In this document: positions 29,158-37,089 of the stretch, piece after piece
Layout: each line of letters starts with the position of its first letter
How positions within the stretch are numbered: the first letter of the stretch is position 1
From: Paenibacillus sp. FSL W8-0186
Lineage (GTDB): Bacteria > Bacillota > Bacilli > Paenibacillales > Paenibacillaceae
Direction: 5' to 3'
DNA length: 64,000 nt
NCBI RefSeq assembly: GCF_037969765.1
Contig: NZ_CP150207.1
Coordinates: 3,465,001 to 3,529,000 of the forward strand
Program-made: the position numbers and the translations under genes
The notes under the pieces: model-generated
Database searches by the model: none
Told to the model about the DNA's origin: nothing
What the model saw: the letters and a program-made list of their open reading frames with translations, nothing else

Positions 29158-29976
29158 ATGCGACTTCATGATGACTTGCAAATACTGACAGCAGGCTACT
29201 CCGTTCACCGGAAACCGTTCCATATGTCCAATGATGACGGACTGGGCCACTTTCTGATTCGTCTCCAGACGGCAGGCCGGTGCCGAAGCCGCATCAACGG
29301 CCAGCTTGAGCTGCTGGAGCCGGGCGATCTTCTGCTGTTTGCCCCCGAGGAGCCTTACGAGCTGAAAATCGAAGCCGAGCAAAATCATTCCGGCGAATTT
29401 ACGGTGGACAGTGCGGATTATCATATCTTCCTGTCCGGCGCCTGGGTCGAGCGATGGTGGCAGCAGACCAAGCGGCCGCAAAAGTTCAAGGTCACCTTGT
29501 CCGAGGGCCTCGTCGGCGCCTTCCGGCAGATTATGATGGAGCAGCGCCGAATTTCCAATCCATCGCCGGAGATCGCCGGGTATTACCTGAAAATTTTATG
29601 TCTGGATATCGACCGTAACCTGCAGGAGCATCAGGTTCTGTCGCCTCAGTCATATCTTGCCCACCGCATCAAGAACTATATCGAGGAGAACGCTTCCTCC
29701 CCGTTCAAGCTGGAAGATGTCGCTTCCCATGTCGGCATCAGCGTCTCCCGGGCGGTATTCCTGTTTAAACAGGCATTCGGCACGAGCATCATTCAGTATA
29801 CGCTGGAAATCCGGATTAATATGGCACGCGAGCGCATCATCTATAGTCCGTTATCCCTGGAGCATGTCGCGGAAAGCTCAGGTTTTCCCAATTACAACTA
29901 TTTTCACCGCCTCTTTCGCAAGCGATACGGCATGTCGCCCAAGGAGTTTCGTCAGAGCGCCCGCAGCAACGACTGA
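29158..29976 (+). CDS. AraC-family transcriptional regulator
   Basis: 272 residues: N-terminal cupin-like sugar-sensing domain about 1-110 and C-terminal double helix-turn-helix 170-268 (FKLEDVASHVGISVSRAVFL; LEHVAESSGFPNYNYFHRLF; RKRYGMSPKEFRQ). RBS ATGGAGGA 7 nt before ATG. Divergent from the four-gene sugar operon, hence its likely regulator. Confidence 0.9.
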   Translation: MRLHDDLQILTAGYSVHRKPFHMSNDDGLGHFLIRLQTAGRCRSRINGQLELLEPGDLLLFAPEEPYELKIEAEQNHSGEFTVDSADYHIFLSGAWVERWWQQTKRPQKFKVTLSEGLVGAFRQIMMEQRRISNPSPEIAGYYLKILCLDIDRNLQEHQVLSPQSYLAHRIKNYIEENASSPFKLEDVASHVGISVSRAVFLFKQAFGTSIIQYTLEIRINMARERIIYSPLSLEHVAESSGFPNYNYFHRLFRKRYGMSPKEFRQSARSND

Positions 29977-29992
29977 ACGAAGTCATTATAGC

Positions 29993-30035
29993 GAAACGCC
30001 GCCTTGTCCTATGACAAAGCGGCGTTTCCATGTTT
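29993..30035. terminator. Bidirectional terminator between araC-type gene and terC
   Basis: Hairpin GAAACGCCGC-TTGTC / GACAA-GCGGCGTTTC, followed by TTTTTAT on the plus strand; sits between two convergent genes. Confidence 0.8.
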
Positions 30036-30743
30036 TTATATCGTAGAATTTCCTTGATTCAAGGCTTGTTCGATTTGGCGCTTTTTCTCCTGGTTTTTCT
30101 TCACGTAAGATCCAAGCGCTACGATAAGGATAATACAGATGATTTCAAATCCGTATTTGACCCAGCCCGACGCGAACCAGTCGTCAATAAGCGGCTCTTG
30201 GACAAGCATTTTGGCAGCGGTCCATGCCAGCACGGCAGCGCCAATCGTAATCACGAACGGGAACCGATCCGTAAGCTTCAAAATCAGCGTGCTTCCCCAC
30301 ACCATAATTGGAATGGAAATTGCCAGCCCTATAATAACCAGGGCGAAGTCTCCATGAGCTGCACCGGCCACGGCCAACACATTGTCCAGACCCATCATCG
30401 TATCGGCTATGATGATCGTCCGGATCGCTGCCCACATTTGGCTGCCTGCATCGATTTCATGATCTTTCTCATCCACCAGCAATTTGTACGCAATATACAA
30501 CAGCATCAGGCCGCCTGCGAGCCGAAGCCCCGGAATAGTCAGCAGCTGCAGCACAAGCAGGGTCATGATGACGCGAACGAGAATCGCTCCGACCGTTCCC
30601 CAGAGGATTACTTTCTTCTGATCCTCTTTCTGCACGTTGCGTGCCGCAAGCCCGATCACGATGGCGTTGTCGCCTGCAAGAACAAGATCAATCAGCACGA
30701 TCGACATCAGCGCGGTCCAAAAGTCCAACGAAGTAAAGTCCAT
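30036..30743 (-). CDS. TerC-family membrane protein (YkoY/YceF-like manganese exporter)
   Basis: 235 residues, about seven membrane segments, with the TerC acidic motifs LIDLVLAGDNAIVIGLA and ADTMMGLDNVLAVAGAA. In Bacillus, TerC proteins YceF and YkoY move manganese out of the cytoplasm and help metallate secreted enzymes. ATG 30743 with GAAGGGAG; the frame extends to 30788 through the terminator and is not used. Control by the upstream yybP-ykoY riboswitch supports a manganese role. Confidence 0.92.
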   Translation of the reverse strand: MDFTSLDFWTALMSIVLIDLVLAGDNAIVIGLAARNVQKEDQKKVILWGTVGAILVRVIMTLLVLQLLTIPGLRLAGGLMLLYIAYKLLVDEKDHEIDAGSQMWAAIRTIIIADTMMGLDNVLAVAGAAHGDFALVIIGLAISIPIMVWGSTLILKLTDRFPFVITIGAAVLAWTAAKMLVQEPLIDDWFASGWVKYGFEIICIILIVALGSYVKKNQEKKRQIEQALNQGNSTI

Positions 30744-30783
30744 TTTCTCTCTCCCTTCTTTATTCCTGCGATGAACTTGTCCC

Positions 30784-30820
30784 AACAAAAAACGCCGTGC
30801 CGGTATTGGGCACGACGCTT
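30784..30820 (-). terminator. Riboswitch-associated intrinsic terminator
   Basis: Minus-strand GCGTCGTGCC CAATACC GGCACGGCG followed by TTTTTTG, placed between the riboswitch and the terC start: the expression platform. Confidence 0.85.
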
Positions 30821-30828
30821 AAGCATCA

Positions 30829-30952
30829 AAAGAGACCTTCACCCAATACACGTGCGGGCAAAGGTCTCGCCAACAACATCCAATGTTGTCAATAAAGCCG
30901 GGGACAATCCATCCCGTAATGACGACTTTACTGTTACAGCTACTCCCCTTTG
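30829..30952 (-). ncRNA. yybP-ykoY (manganese) riboswitch
   Basis: Read on the minus strand the region opens with AAAGGGGAGTAGC (30951-30939), the hallmark 5' element of the yybP-ykoY class, and closes with GGCGAGACCTTTGCCC (30871-30856) and GGGTGAAGGTCTCT (30844-30831), the conserved 3' stem. It is followed by a terminator hairpin and a TerC gene, the classic target. Manganese binding should favour read-through and raise exporter synthesis. This explains the 355-nt gap between terC and the next gene. Confidence 0.9.
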
Positions 30953-31099
30953 GGAACCATACATCCATATAATGTGATTATTATAGCATGGTCTTGGCCC
31001 AAGCGCCAGATATCTTGAAAAAAATATGAAACTCGCACAATCTTTCTAGCAAGCCCGCTTCTTTGGTATGATACAGAAAGAAAGAGAGGGCCTTGTCCG

Positions 31100-31705
31100 A
31101 TGAAAAAATGGTCTGTGGCAATACTGTATGCCGCGTTATTCCTGCTAACCTACATCTATCGTCATGAACTTGCGGGATGGATTCAAGGATCGCCTCCAGT
31201 CTGGCTGCTGCTGGCGCTCTCCACCCTGCTGGCTCTGTTCCCCGTCATGCCCTATAAGGTCGTGGTCGCCGCTGCGGGTTATGTGATGGGCACATGGAGC
31301 GGCGGAACCATTATCTTGATCGGCTCTACGCTGGCCGGTGCCATCGTCTATGGGGCGGCAGCGCTGTTCCGGGAGTCCGCAGCTACCTGGCTGGCCCGTT
31401 ACGACAAATTGGAGCGGCTGACGCAGTTCTCGTCCAGCAGGCCTTTTCGCACCATCGCGATTTGCCGCTTGATCCCGATCCTGCCCCAGACGGCCGTTAA
31501 CATTTATGCAGGCGCCACAGGGATGTCCTTCATCCACTTTATCCTTGGTTCACTTGTCGGTAAATTGCCTGCCGTCTACGTCTATGCTTACGTGGGCTCA
31601 ACCCTGGCAGAACGTCCGCTTGCCGCGGGAGTTATAGCCGTGTCCTATTTCGTGGTCCTGCTACTTCTGCTCTGGGTTTGGGGATTTCGTCAAAAAAAGA
31701 TATAA
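31100..31705 (+). CDS. TVP38/TMEM64 family (VTT domain) membrane protein
   Basis: 201 residues with five or so membrane segments and the VTT/SNARE-associated core: GYVMGTWSGGTIILIGSTL, then FRTIAICRLIPILPQTAVN. Relatives of DedA, implicated in lipid flipping and membrane homeostasis; exact substrate unknown. RBS AGAGAGGG. MsrAB follows 28 nt downstream, so the two may be co-transcribed. Confidence 0.88.
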   Translation: MKKWSVAILYAALFLLTYIYRHELAGWIQGSPPVWLLLALSTLLALFPVMPYKVVVAAAGYVMGTWSGGTIILIGSTLAGAIVYGAAALFRESAATWLARYDKLERLTQFSSSRPFRTIAICRLIPILPQTAVNIYAGATGMSFIHFILGSLVGKLPAVYVYAYVGSTLAERPLAAGVIAVSYFVVLLLLLWVWGFRQKKI

Positions 31706-31733
31706 TAAAATTTAAAATGAAACGGAGGAGTGC

Positions 31734-32732
31734 ATGATGAGTACAACGCCAACGTCGAATAGGGAGCTGGCTACGTTTGCCGGCGGCTGCTTCTGGTGCA
31801 TGGTTTCGCCCTTTGAGGAGCTGCCCGGCATTTACGGCATCGTCTCCGGCTATACAGGCGGCCATACGGCAAACCCTACCTATGAAGAGGTCTGCTCTAA
31901 TCGCACCGGACATTATGAAGCGGTGCAAATTGCTTTTGACCCCTCTGTGTTCCCGTACCGGAAGCTGCTGGAACTGTTCTGGCAGCAAATTGACCCGACC
32001 GATGAGGGCGGTCAGTTCCATGACCGTGGAGATTCGTACCGAACGGCGATTTTCTATCATACGGAGGAACAGCGCCAGGAAGCCGAGGCGTCCAAACTGG
32101 CGCTGGAGCAAAGCGGAAGGTTTGCAAAACCGATCGTGACAGCCATTCTGCCGGCTGCGCCATTCTACCCTGCAGAGGATTACCATCAGCAATACCATAA
32201 GAAAAATCCTGCCCATTACCGAAGATACCGCAAGGGTTCGGGACGGGAGGACTTTATCGAGCGGCACTGGTCGGGCCCGGCCAACAAAGAGGAACTGCAG
32301 AAGCGCCTGACCCCGATTCAATATGAAGTGACCCAGAACAACGGCACGGAAAGACCGTTCACCGGCGAATATTGGGATAACGAGGCTGATGGCATCTATG
32401 TCGACATCGTGTCCGGCGAGCCGCTGTTCAGCTCCAGGGATAAATATGACGCCGGCTGCGGCTGGCCGAGCTTCACGCGACCTTTGCGATCATACAGTAT
32501 CAAGGAAAAACTGGATACAAGCCATTTCATGATCCGTACCGAAGTCCGCAGCCGCGAGGGCGATTCCCATTTAGGCCATGTATTCGACGACGGTCCGGAA
32601 CCAACCGGTCTGCGCTACTGCATCAATTCGGCGGCACTCCGCTTCATCCCTAAGGAGGAGCTTGTACAGGAAGGATACGGAGAGTACCTCTACCTGTTCG
32701 AAGAGTCCGGGCAGTCCGGCAGCGATGAATAA
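31734..32732 (+). CDS. msrAB: Fused peptide methionine sulfoxide reductase MsrA-MsrB
   Basis: 332 residues. MsrA domain about 10-165 with catalytic C19 in AGGCFWCM; MsrB domain about 185-325 with [10 protein letters not shown] and the catalytic cysteine in [11 protein letters not shown]. Repairs both S and R methionine sulfoxides. The MsrB half lacks the paired CxxC zinc motifs of many MsrB proteins, which is seen in one subclass. RBS GGAGGAG precedes ATGATG (31734 or 31737). No signal peptide, so cytoplasmic. Confidence 0.95.
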   Translation: MMSTTPTSNRELATFAGGCFWCMVSPFEELPGIYGIVSGYTGGHTANPTYEEVCSNRTGHYEAVQIAFDPSVFPYRKLLELFWQQIDPTDEGGQFHDRGDSYRTAIFYHTEEQRQEAEASKLALEQSGRFAKPIVTAILPAAPFYPAEDYHQQYHKKNPAHYRRYRKGSGREDFIERHWSGPANKEELQKRLTPIQYEVTQNNGTERPFTGEYWDNEADGIYVDIVSGEPLFSSRDKYDAGCGWPSFTRPLRSYSIKEKLDTSHFMIRTEVRSREGDSHLGHVFDDGPEPTGLRYCINSAALRFIPKEELVQEGYGEYLYLFEESGQSGSDE

Positions 32733-32806
32733 TAAACCGTGTTAGCGTGTGTCTGAATCAGGGTAATGAATATAGAAATACTACCCTCACAAGGAGGAGA
32801 TAGTCT

Positions 32807-32998
32807 ATGCCTTGGAACAAACAGGATTACCCGGTATCCATGAAAAACCTGGACGCGCGCGTCCGCAACAAAGCGATCGAAATTGCAAATGCCCTGCTTG
32901 AGGAAGGCTATGAGGAAGGCAGAGCCATCGCGATCGGCACGGCAAGGGCACATGAATGGGACGACAACCACCCCAAGCATCATGACGACAAAAAATAA
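32807..32998 (+). CDS. Small conserved hydrophilic protein (YdaT-like N-terminal segment)
   Basis: 63 residues, RBS AAGGAGGAG. The sequence MPWNKQDYPVSMKNLD ... ALLEEGYEEGRAIAIG resembles the N-terminal part of B. subtilis YdaT and many short Firmicute proteins; from memory these have no assigned function. Highly charged with a His/Asp tail, no membrane segment. Preceded by a 74-nt gap and followed by a strong terminator. Confidence 0.75.
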   Translation: MPWNKQDYPVSMKNLDARVRNKAIEIANALLEEGYEEGRAIAIGTARAHEWDDNHPKHHDDKK

Positions 32999-33012
32999 TG
33001 CCGCGCAACGGC

Positions 33013-33052
33013 AAAAAACAGCTCAGGCCATCAGGCCCGGGCTGTTTTTTCT
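33013..33052. terminator. Bidirectional terminator overlapping the yitT stop
   Basis: AAAAAACAGCTC ... GGGCTGTTTTTT, symmetric A and T runs, between two convergent genes. The stop codon and last codons of the YitT-type gene lie inside the stem. Confidence 0.9.
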
Positions 33053-33693
33053 TTGATTGCATATGGCACACGGAGAACCGCGGTATCTTGCTTCCCGCAG
33101 TTTACGGTCCAGGTGATCGTCTTGCCGGCAATCAGCACGGCCAGGATTGTGAATACCGTTTCCGTAAATGGTAAATATATTAAAGATATGCCTAGAACCA
33201 AGGCATCCATCAGAATGAAAACCGTACCGATCTTCAGGCCGGATCGTTCACTGATGAAGAGAGACAGCATATCGTCCCCGCCGGTAGCCCCGCCTACCCG
33301 CAGTACAACGCCCGCGCCGATTCCCGTGAACACACCCGACAGCAGCGCAGCAATCGGCAAATTATCCTGCAGATTTAAAATAAACGGCGAGAACCGCTCG
33401 CACAGCTCATAGAATGCCGAGAATGCCAGTGATGCAAATAACGTATTTGCAATAAACTTGCGTCCTTTTAAGAACACGGCGGCGATCAGTACCGGAATAT
33501 CCAGCATGATCATGCTCAAAGCCGGCGGCAAATCGAACAAATACTTGCCCAGCAGCGCCAAGCCCACGAATCCGCCCTCGGCTAAACCGTTCTGAAAATT
33601 AATATGATAATACGTGAAAGCCAACAAAAACGTACCCAGCAACAGCATTGTTACCTGCAAGCTCAAGGCTTGCCAGTCTACTTTTTTCCCCAT
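33031..33693 (-). CDS. YitT family (DUF161) membrane protein, short form
   Basis: 220 residues, five or six membrane segments, with the YitT/DUF161 pattern (GLAEGGFVGLALL; GIGAGVVLRVGGATGGDDML). The cytoplasmic C-terminal DUF2179 domain of full YitT proteins is missing. ATG 33693 with AGAGGG; TTG at 33699 abuts the site. Function unknown. The gene is preceded by a long structured leader. Confidence 0.85.
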   Translation of the reverse strand: MGKKVDWQALSLQVTMLLLGTFLLAFTYYHINFQNGLAEGGFVGLALLGKYLFDLPPALSMIMLDIPVLIAAVFLKGRKFIANTLFASLAFSAFYELCERFSPFILNLQDNLPIAALLSGVFTGIGAGVVLRVGGATGGDDMLSLFISERSGLKIGTVFILMDALVLGISLIYLPFTETVFTILAVLIAGKTITWTVNCGKQDTAVLRVPYAIKEKTARA

Positions 33694-33699
33694 TTCCAA

Positions 33700-33945
33700 T
33701 CCCTCTTATCGTAGTTTGGTCAACCTTGCGGCTGCACCCTACAAAGAAGGTTGGTGAGGAGTTCATCCTTCGCATCATTCCACGCTTCCTTCGTAGGGTG
33801 GTTAGCCTAAATTACCGACGACACTACGAAAAGAAGCTAAGTGTAAGAGAGATCACAACGTTTCCAAATCGTCCTTAGGGATTTCGTCCTTCGGGAACCC
33901 ATGGTATCCTGATCCTTTCTTTTTTGGTTTGTATCTATCTTTATT
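33700..33945 (-). ncRNA. Structured leader or small repeat element upstream of the yitT-type gene
   Basis: On the minus strand a TTATAAT -10-like element near 33945 is followed by about 240 nt of non-coding sequence with nested pairing: GGCTAACC..CCCTACGAAGG pairs with CCTTCTTTGTAGGG..GGTTGACC. On the plus strand TCGTCCTTAGGG and TCGTCCTTCGGG form a direct repeat near 33871-33892. No known riboswitch consensus (T-box, SAM, lysine, glycine, ydaO, M-box, TPP) was recognised. It fills most of the 460-nt gap before hmp. Confidence 0.45.
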
Positions 33946-34062
33946 ATAACACAGCGGCCATGATGACTAAACAGCTTGCCTCAGAAATAATTATTTCGCT
34001 CCTCCTTGATGTGATTAAATTCATTGCAATCTCCGAGTTGTTCACATTTTAGGAATTTTTCC

Positions 34063-34078
34063 TGTGACGAAAATCACC
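34063..34078. promoter_or_regulatory. Fnr-like box upstream of hmp
   Basis: TGTGACGAAAATCACC matches TGTGA-N6-TCACA at 9 of 10 fixed positions, 75 nt before the hmp ATG. NsrR or ResD sites could overlap this region; none was recognised. Confidence 0.6.
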
Positions 34079-34153
34079 TTTTCGGCCTGAAGGCGGTTCT
34101 ATACTGGTGAAGAAATGCGAAACCACAATTTATATTGGAAAGAGGGTACTGTT

Positions 34154-35395
34154 ATGCTTGATTCACGAACAATCGAAATCATTAAATCCACAGTTCCTGT
34201 GCTGGAAGTGCACGGAGAAACAATAACCCGCACATTTTATGAAACGATGTTCAGAAACCACCCCGAGCTGCTGAATGTATTCAACCACGCCAACCAGCGC
34301 CAGGGCAAACAGCCGACAGCGCTGGCCAATGCGGTCTACGCCGCCGCCGCGAACATCGACGCCCTGGAGCGTATTCTTCCTGTCGTCCACGGCATCGCCC
34401 AGAAGCATCGTGCGCTGGGCATTCTTCCCGAGCATTATCCGATCGTAGGTGAGAACCTGCTAGCTGCGATCAAAACCGTGCTGGGCGAAGCGGCTACCGA
34501 TGAAATTATCGAGGCATGGAGCAAAGCTTACGGGGTCATTGCGGATGTCTTTATCAGCGTGGAGGCGGGCATGTACGAGCAAACCGAACAGCAGCCCGGA
34601 GGATGGAGAGGCTTCCGCCGCTTCGTCGTCGACCGTAAGGTACAGGAAACGGCCGAGGTAACCTCCTTCTATCTCTTGCCAGAGGATGGCAATGCGATTA
34701 CTTCATATGAGCCGGGCCAGTACATTACGATAAGAGTTAAGCCGGAAGGCCAGGAGTTCACGCACCTTCGCCATTACAGCTTGTCCACTGCCCCGGGAGC
34801 CGGCTACTACCGGATTACCGTCAAGCGGGAAGACGCTGGCGGCGATCGGCCGGCTGGCATCGTGTCTACCTATCTTCATCAGCATGTTCAGGAAGGCGAC
34901 ATCATCGAGCTCAGCGCGCCTGCAGGCGATTTCACGCTGAATCAGAACTTAAGTACGCCCGTCACACTAATCGGCGGGGGCGTAGGTCTGACGCCGCTGG
35001 TCAGTATGCTGGAGACGCTGCTGCAGCATTCCGATCTCGAGATCGTCTATATTCACGCCGCCCGGAGCAAGGAGCACCATATCCTGAAGGAACATGTGGC
35101 CAAGCTTGCCGCCAATAATTCTTCCCGCTTGAAATGCTACACGGTCTATGAATCAGCTGCGGACAGTGAAAGATGCGACAAAAGCGGCTATATCGATGCT
35201 TCGTGGCTCTCGCAGGTTGCGCCGCTGGAATCCGACTTCTATTTCTGCGGACCGGTGCCGTTCATGCGGGCGATCAATCAAGCCTTGCACAGCCTGAACG
35301 TGCCTGAAGCGAATATTCATTACGAATTTTTCGGACCGGCCGGCAGCCTGGGCAGCCCGAGCGGCTCCAGCCCAAGCTCTAGTTCTGAGGAATAG
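34154..35395 (+). CDS. hmp: Flavohaemoglobin (nitric oxide dioxygenase)
   Basis: 413 residues. Globin domain 1-140 (proximal His in VVHGIAQKHRALGI region), FAD domain 150-260 (LRHYSLSTAPG), NAD domain 265-395 (LIGGGVGLTPLVSML; FYFCGPVPFM). Converts NO to nitrate using NADPH and oxygen. ATG 34154 with RBS AGAGGG; the upstream ATG at 34115 adds 13 unconserved residues. The C-terminus ends in a Ser/Gly-rich tail (GSPSGSSPSSSSEE) not seen in well-known Hmp proteins. Nitrite reduction by NirBD nearby can generate NO, which fits the shared regulation. Confidence 0.95.
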   Translation: MLDSRTIEIIKSTVPVLEVHGETITRTFYETMFRNHPELLNVFNHANQRQGKQPTALANAVYAAAANIDALERILPVVHGIAQKHRALGILPEHYPIVGENLLAAIKTVLGEAATDEIIEAWSKAYGVIADVFISVEAGMYEQTEQQPGGWRGFRRFVVDRKVQETAEVTSFYLLPEDGNAITSYEPGQYITIRVKPEGQEFTHLRHYSLSTAPGAGYYRITVKREDAGGDRPAGIVSTYLHQHVQEGDIIELSAPAGDFTLNQNLSTPVTLIGGGVGLTPLVSMLETLLQHSDLEIVYIHAARSKEHHILKEHVAKLAANNSSRLKCYTVYESAADSERCDKSGYIDASWLSQVAPLESDFYFCGPVPFMRAINQALHSLNVPEANIHYEFFGPAGSLGSPSGSSPSSSSEE

Positions 35396-35415
35396 GCTAC
35401 AGCCGTCCGGCCCGC

Positions 35416-35919
35416 CTATGCGTGCTGGCCGCGCAGCAGACGGTTGACCGTTTCCCTCCGGATCCCGATCAATTGGCCGATCTCTTCCTGAGTCAAATAG
35501 TCTGTAAGGGGAATGCCATTGGCGTGGTGGCTGAGCCACTTTTGCAGCAGCTCCAGCCGTTCGCCGGGGGTGCCTACCGTAAGATGGTCGAGGCGCTGCT
35601 GCATAAAACGGACCTTCTCCTGAAGCAGTCGGGCGACTTCCAGCGGCTTCTGCGGGTCCTCTTCAAGCTCACGGTACCATTCCTGGGCCGAAATAACCTC
35701 TACTTCGCTGCGAATGAGAGCTATTGCCGTGCCATGCGTCTCCTTGGGGGAGATTAGGGAGTGGTGCGGCACCGTCTCGCCGGGATACAAGATGTTGAAC
35801 AGAACCATATTGCCATTCTCATGCAGCCGCGTTACCTTGAACAGGCCGCTTTTAATATGGTAAAGATATTTTCCTTCATCGCCCTGGCGGAATAAAATCT
35901 CTCCTTTATGCAGAATCAT
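35416..35919 (-). CDS. Short Crp/Fnr-family regulator
   Basis: 167 residues, about 55 shorter than normal family members. The cyclic-nucleotide-like barrel starts at once (ILHKGEILFRQGDEGKYLY), followed by the long helix (LLQEKVRFMQQRLDHL) and a winged helix with IGIRRETVNRLLRG. No Fe-S cysteines, so not an Fnr-type oxygen sensor. Convergent with hmp, stops 20 nt apart. It could bind the same TGTGA-type boxes as Fnr, since the recognition helix RRETVNRLL resembles that of Fnr (RESVNRMLS). Confidence 0.85.
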   Translation of the reverse strand: MILHKGEILFRQGDEGKYLYHIKSGLFKVTRLHENGNMVLFNILYPGETVPHHSLISPKETHGTAIALIRSEVEVISAQEWYRELEEDPQKPLEVARLLQEKVRFMQQRLDHLTVGTPGERLELLQKWLSHHANGIPLTDYLTQEEIGQLIGIRRETVNRLLRGQHA

Positions 35920-36007
35920 CGATATCGCTCCATTCGTTGGTTTAGACTCTCGTAGCCATTATTATAGCAAAAAAACACGTCCAAGCGTTTATTCCTGAGC
36001 CATGCAG

Positions 36008-36039
36008 CAAGCCCAGCGCCTATACAGGCGCTGGGCTTG
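36008..36039. terminator. Strong hairpin after the barrel protein gene
   Basis: Perfect 13-bp arms CAAGCCCAGCGCC / GGCGCTGGGCTTG around TATACA. Poor T-tract on either strand, so perhaps also an mRNA 3' stabiliser for the polysaccharide cluster. Confidence 0.6.
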
Positions 36040-36056
36040 TTGTACTTTCTTGATGA

Positions 36057-37010
36057 TTATGGGGAGGCATCGTCTGCGGACGCGCCGTCCGTTTTTTGCG
36101 CCACCTTTGTCTCCTGCTTGTCCCGCCAGGATTCATAGCTATGCACGGCAACGCCTTTAAACGAGGAATGCTTGCCGACCAGGGACACCAATTTATCCAG
36201 CTCCTGCGTCACAGATTCCAATGGCTGTTCGTAGAAGGACACGCCTGGTCCCTCCTGGCTTTTGGTAAGCTCGACGCCTACCCAGACCTGCTTGTTCCGC
36301 TCGTCGGCTTCCTCCAGCGTTGCCCGCGACACCTCATAGATGGCTTCCGCTGCATCCCGGTAGGCCATAATTGCCACATAATCGAACTTATCGACCATCC
36401 ACTGCCGCAGATCGCGGCCTTTTCCAAGCTCCTCATGCTCGATGCCATTGAGCCAGAAGGGAACCGCTGCTCCAATTTTGAGCTGATCGCGCTGCGCACG
36501 CTCCACCCATATCCGGGCGCTCTCCATCCATTGCTCGACCATGGCATCCTGCTTCGTCCCCCAACTTTTCAGCAGGTAAGGCTCTACGTCGAATTGCACG
36601 CCTGCAAAGCGCTCTTCAGGCCTGGATTGGTCATTGTATTGTTTGACCCAATCGAGAAAGCGGACCGCTTCCTTGCGCTGCTCCCGCAAAGCCCACTCCG
36701 GATGCCCGTTCAGGGCATGAACCTCCAGCCTGGCTTTGGTTGCAGCAGCCACAAACCGCCGGTACGAGGCATCGCTTACCTCATTTCCGATTTGCAAAAA
36801 CACGGTCGTTACGCCGTTCTCTTTAGCGAATTCAATAATATCCTGCGTATGGCTCTCCACGAGCCGGGCGTCCCAAAGCCAGGTCGCCTTCGCTTCCGGG
36901 ACGGAAGGACGGAGTAGAACAACAAACAATCCAGCAAGTAGGACGATTGATCCTGATGCCAATACCATGATGAGCCCTCTATACCGTTTAAATAACGATT
37001 TGATATTCAT
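36057..37010 (-). CDS. Membrane-anchored TIM-barrel protein of unknown function (glycosidase-like)
   Basis: 317 residues. Short cytoplasmic N-terminus, one membrane segment about 13-35, then an extracellular domain of about 270 residues. FAGVQFDVEPYL resembles the catalytic strand of GH18-like barrels (Asp and Glu at the end of a strand), and the alternating strands (VTTVFLQIGNEV, IGAAVPFWLN, YVAIMAYRDA, QVWVGVELT) suggest a (beta/alpha)8 fold. I do not recognise a named family. ATG 37010 has GGAGG 5 nt upstream. Last gene of the surface polysaccharide cluster. Confidence 0.65.
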   Translation of the reverse strand: MNIKSLFKRYRGLIMVLASGSIVLLAGLFVVLLRPSVPEAKATWLWDARLVESHTQDIIEFAKENGVTTVFLQIGNEVSDASYRRFVAAATKARLEVHALNGHPEWALREQRKEAVRFLDWVKQYNDQSRPEERFAGVQFDVEPYLLKSWGTKQDAMVEQWMESARIWVERAQRDQLKIGAAVPFWLNGIEHEELGKGRDLRQWMVDKFDYVAIMAYRDAAEAIYEVSRATLEEADERNKQVWVGVELTKSQEGPGVSFYEQPLESVTQELDKLVSLVGKHSSFKGVAVHSYESWRDKQETKVAQKTDGASADDASP

Positions 37011-37089
37011 CTCCGCCTCCACTCCTGTTTTATTCGGGCCAAGCCCGTTTTTCTGTGTTTTTTGTTTCTGTTTAAGCCTAGCTCTTCTT

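Noticed and set aside
33700..33945. T-box, SAM, lysine, glycine, ydaO or M-box riboswitch
   Set aside because: None of their hallmark motifs is present; only a weak resemblance to one glycine-switch segment (CGAAGGATGAACTC), without the rest.
37030..37060. Hairpin CGGG-CCAAG-CCCG followed by T on the plus strand
   Set aside because: Only 4-bp stem and no plus-strand gene before it; wrong orientation for the flanking minus-strand genes.
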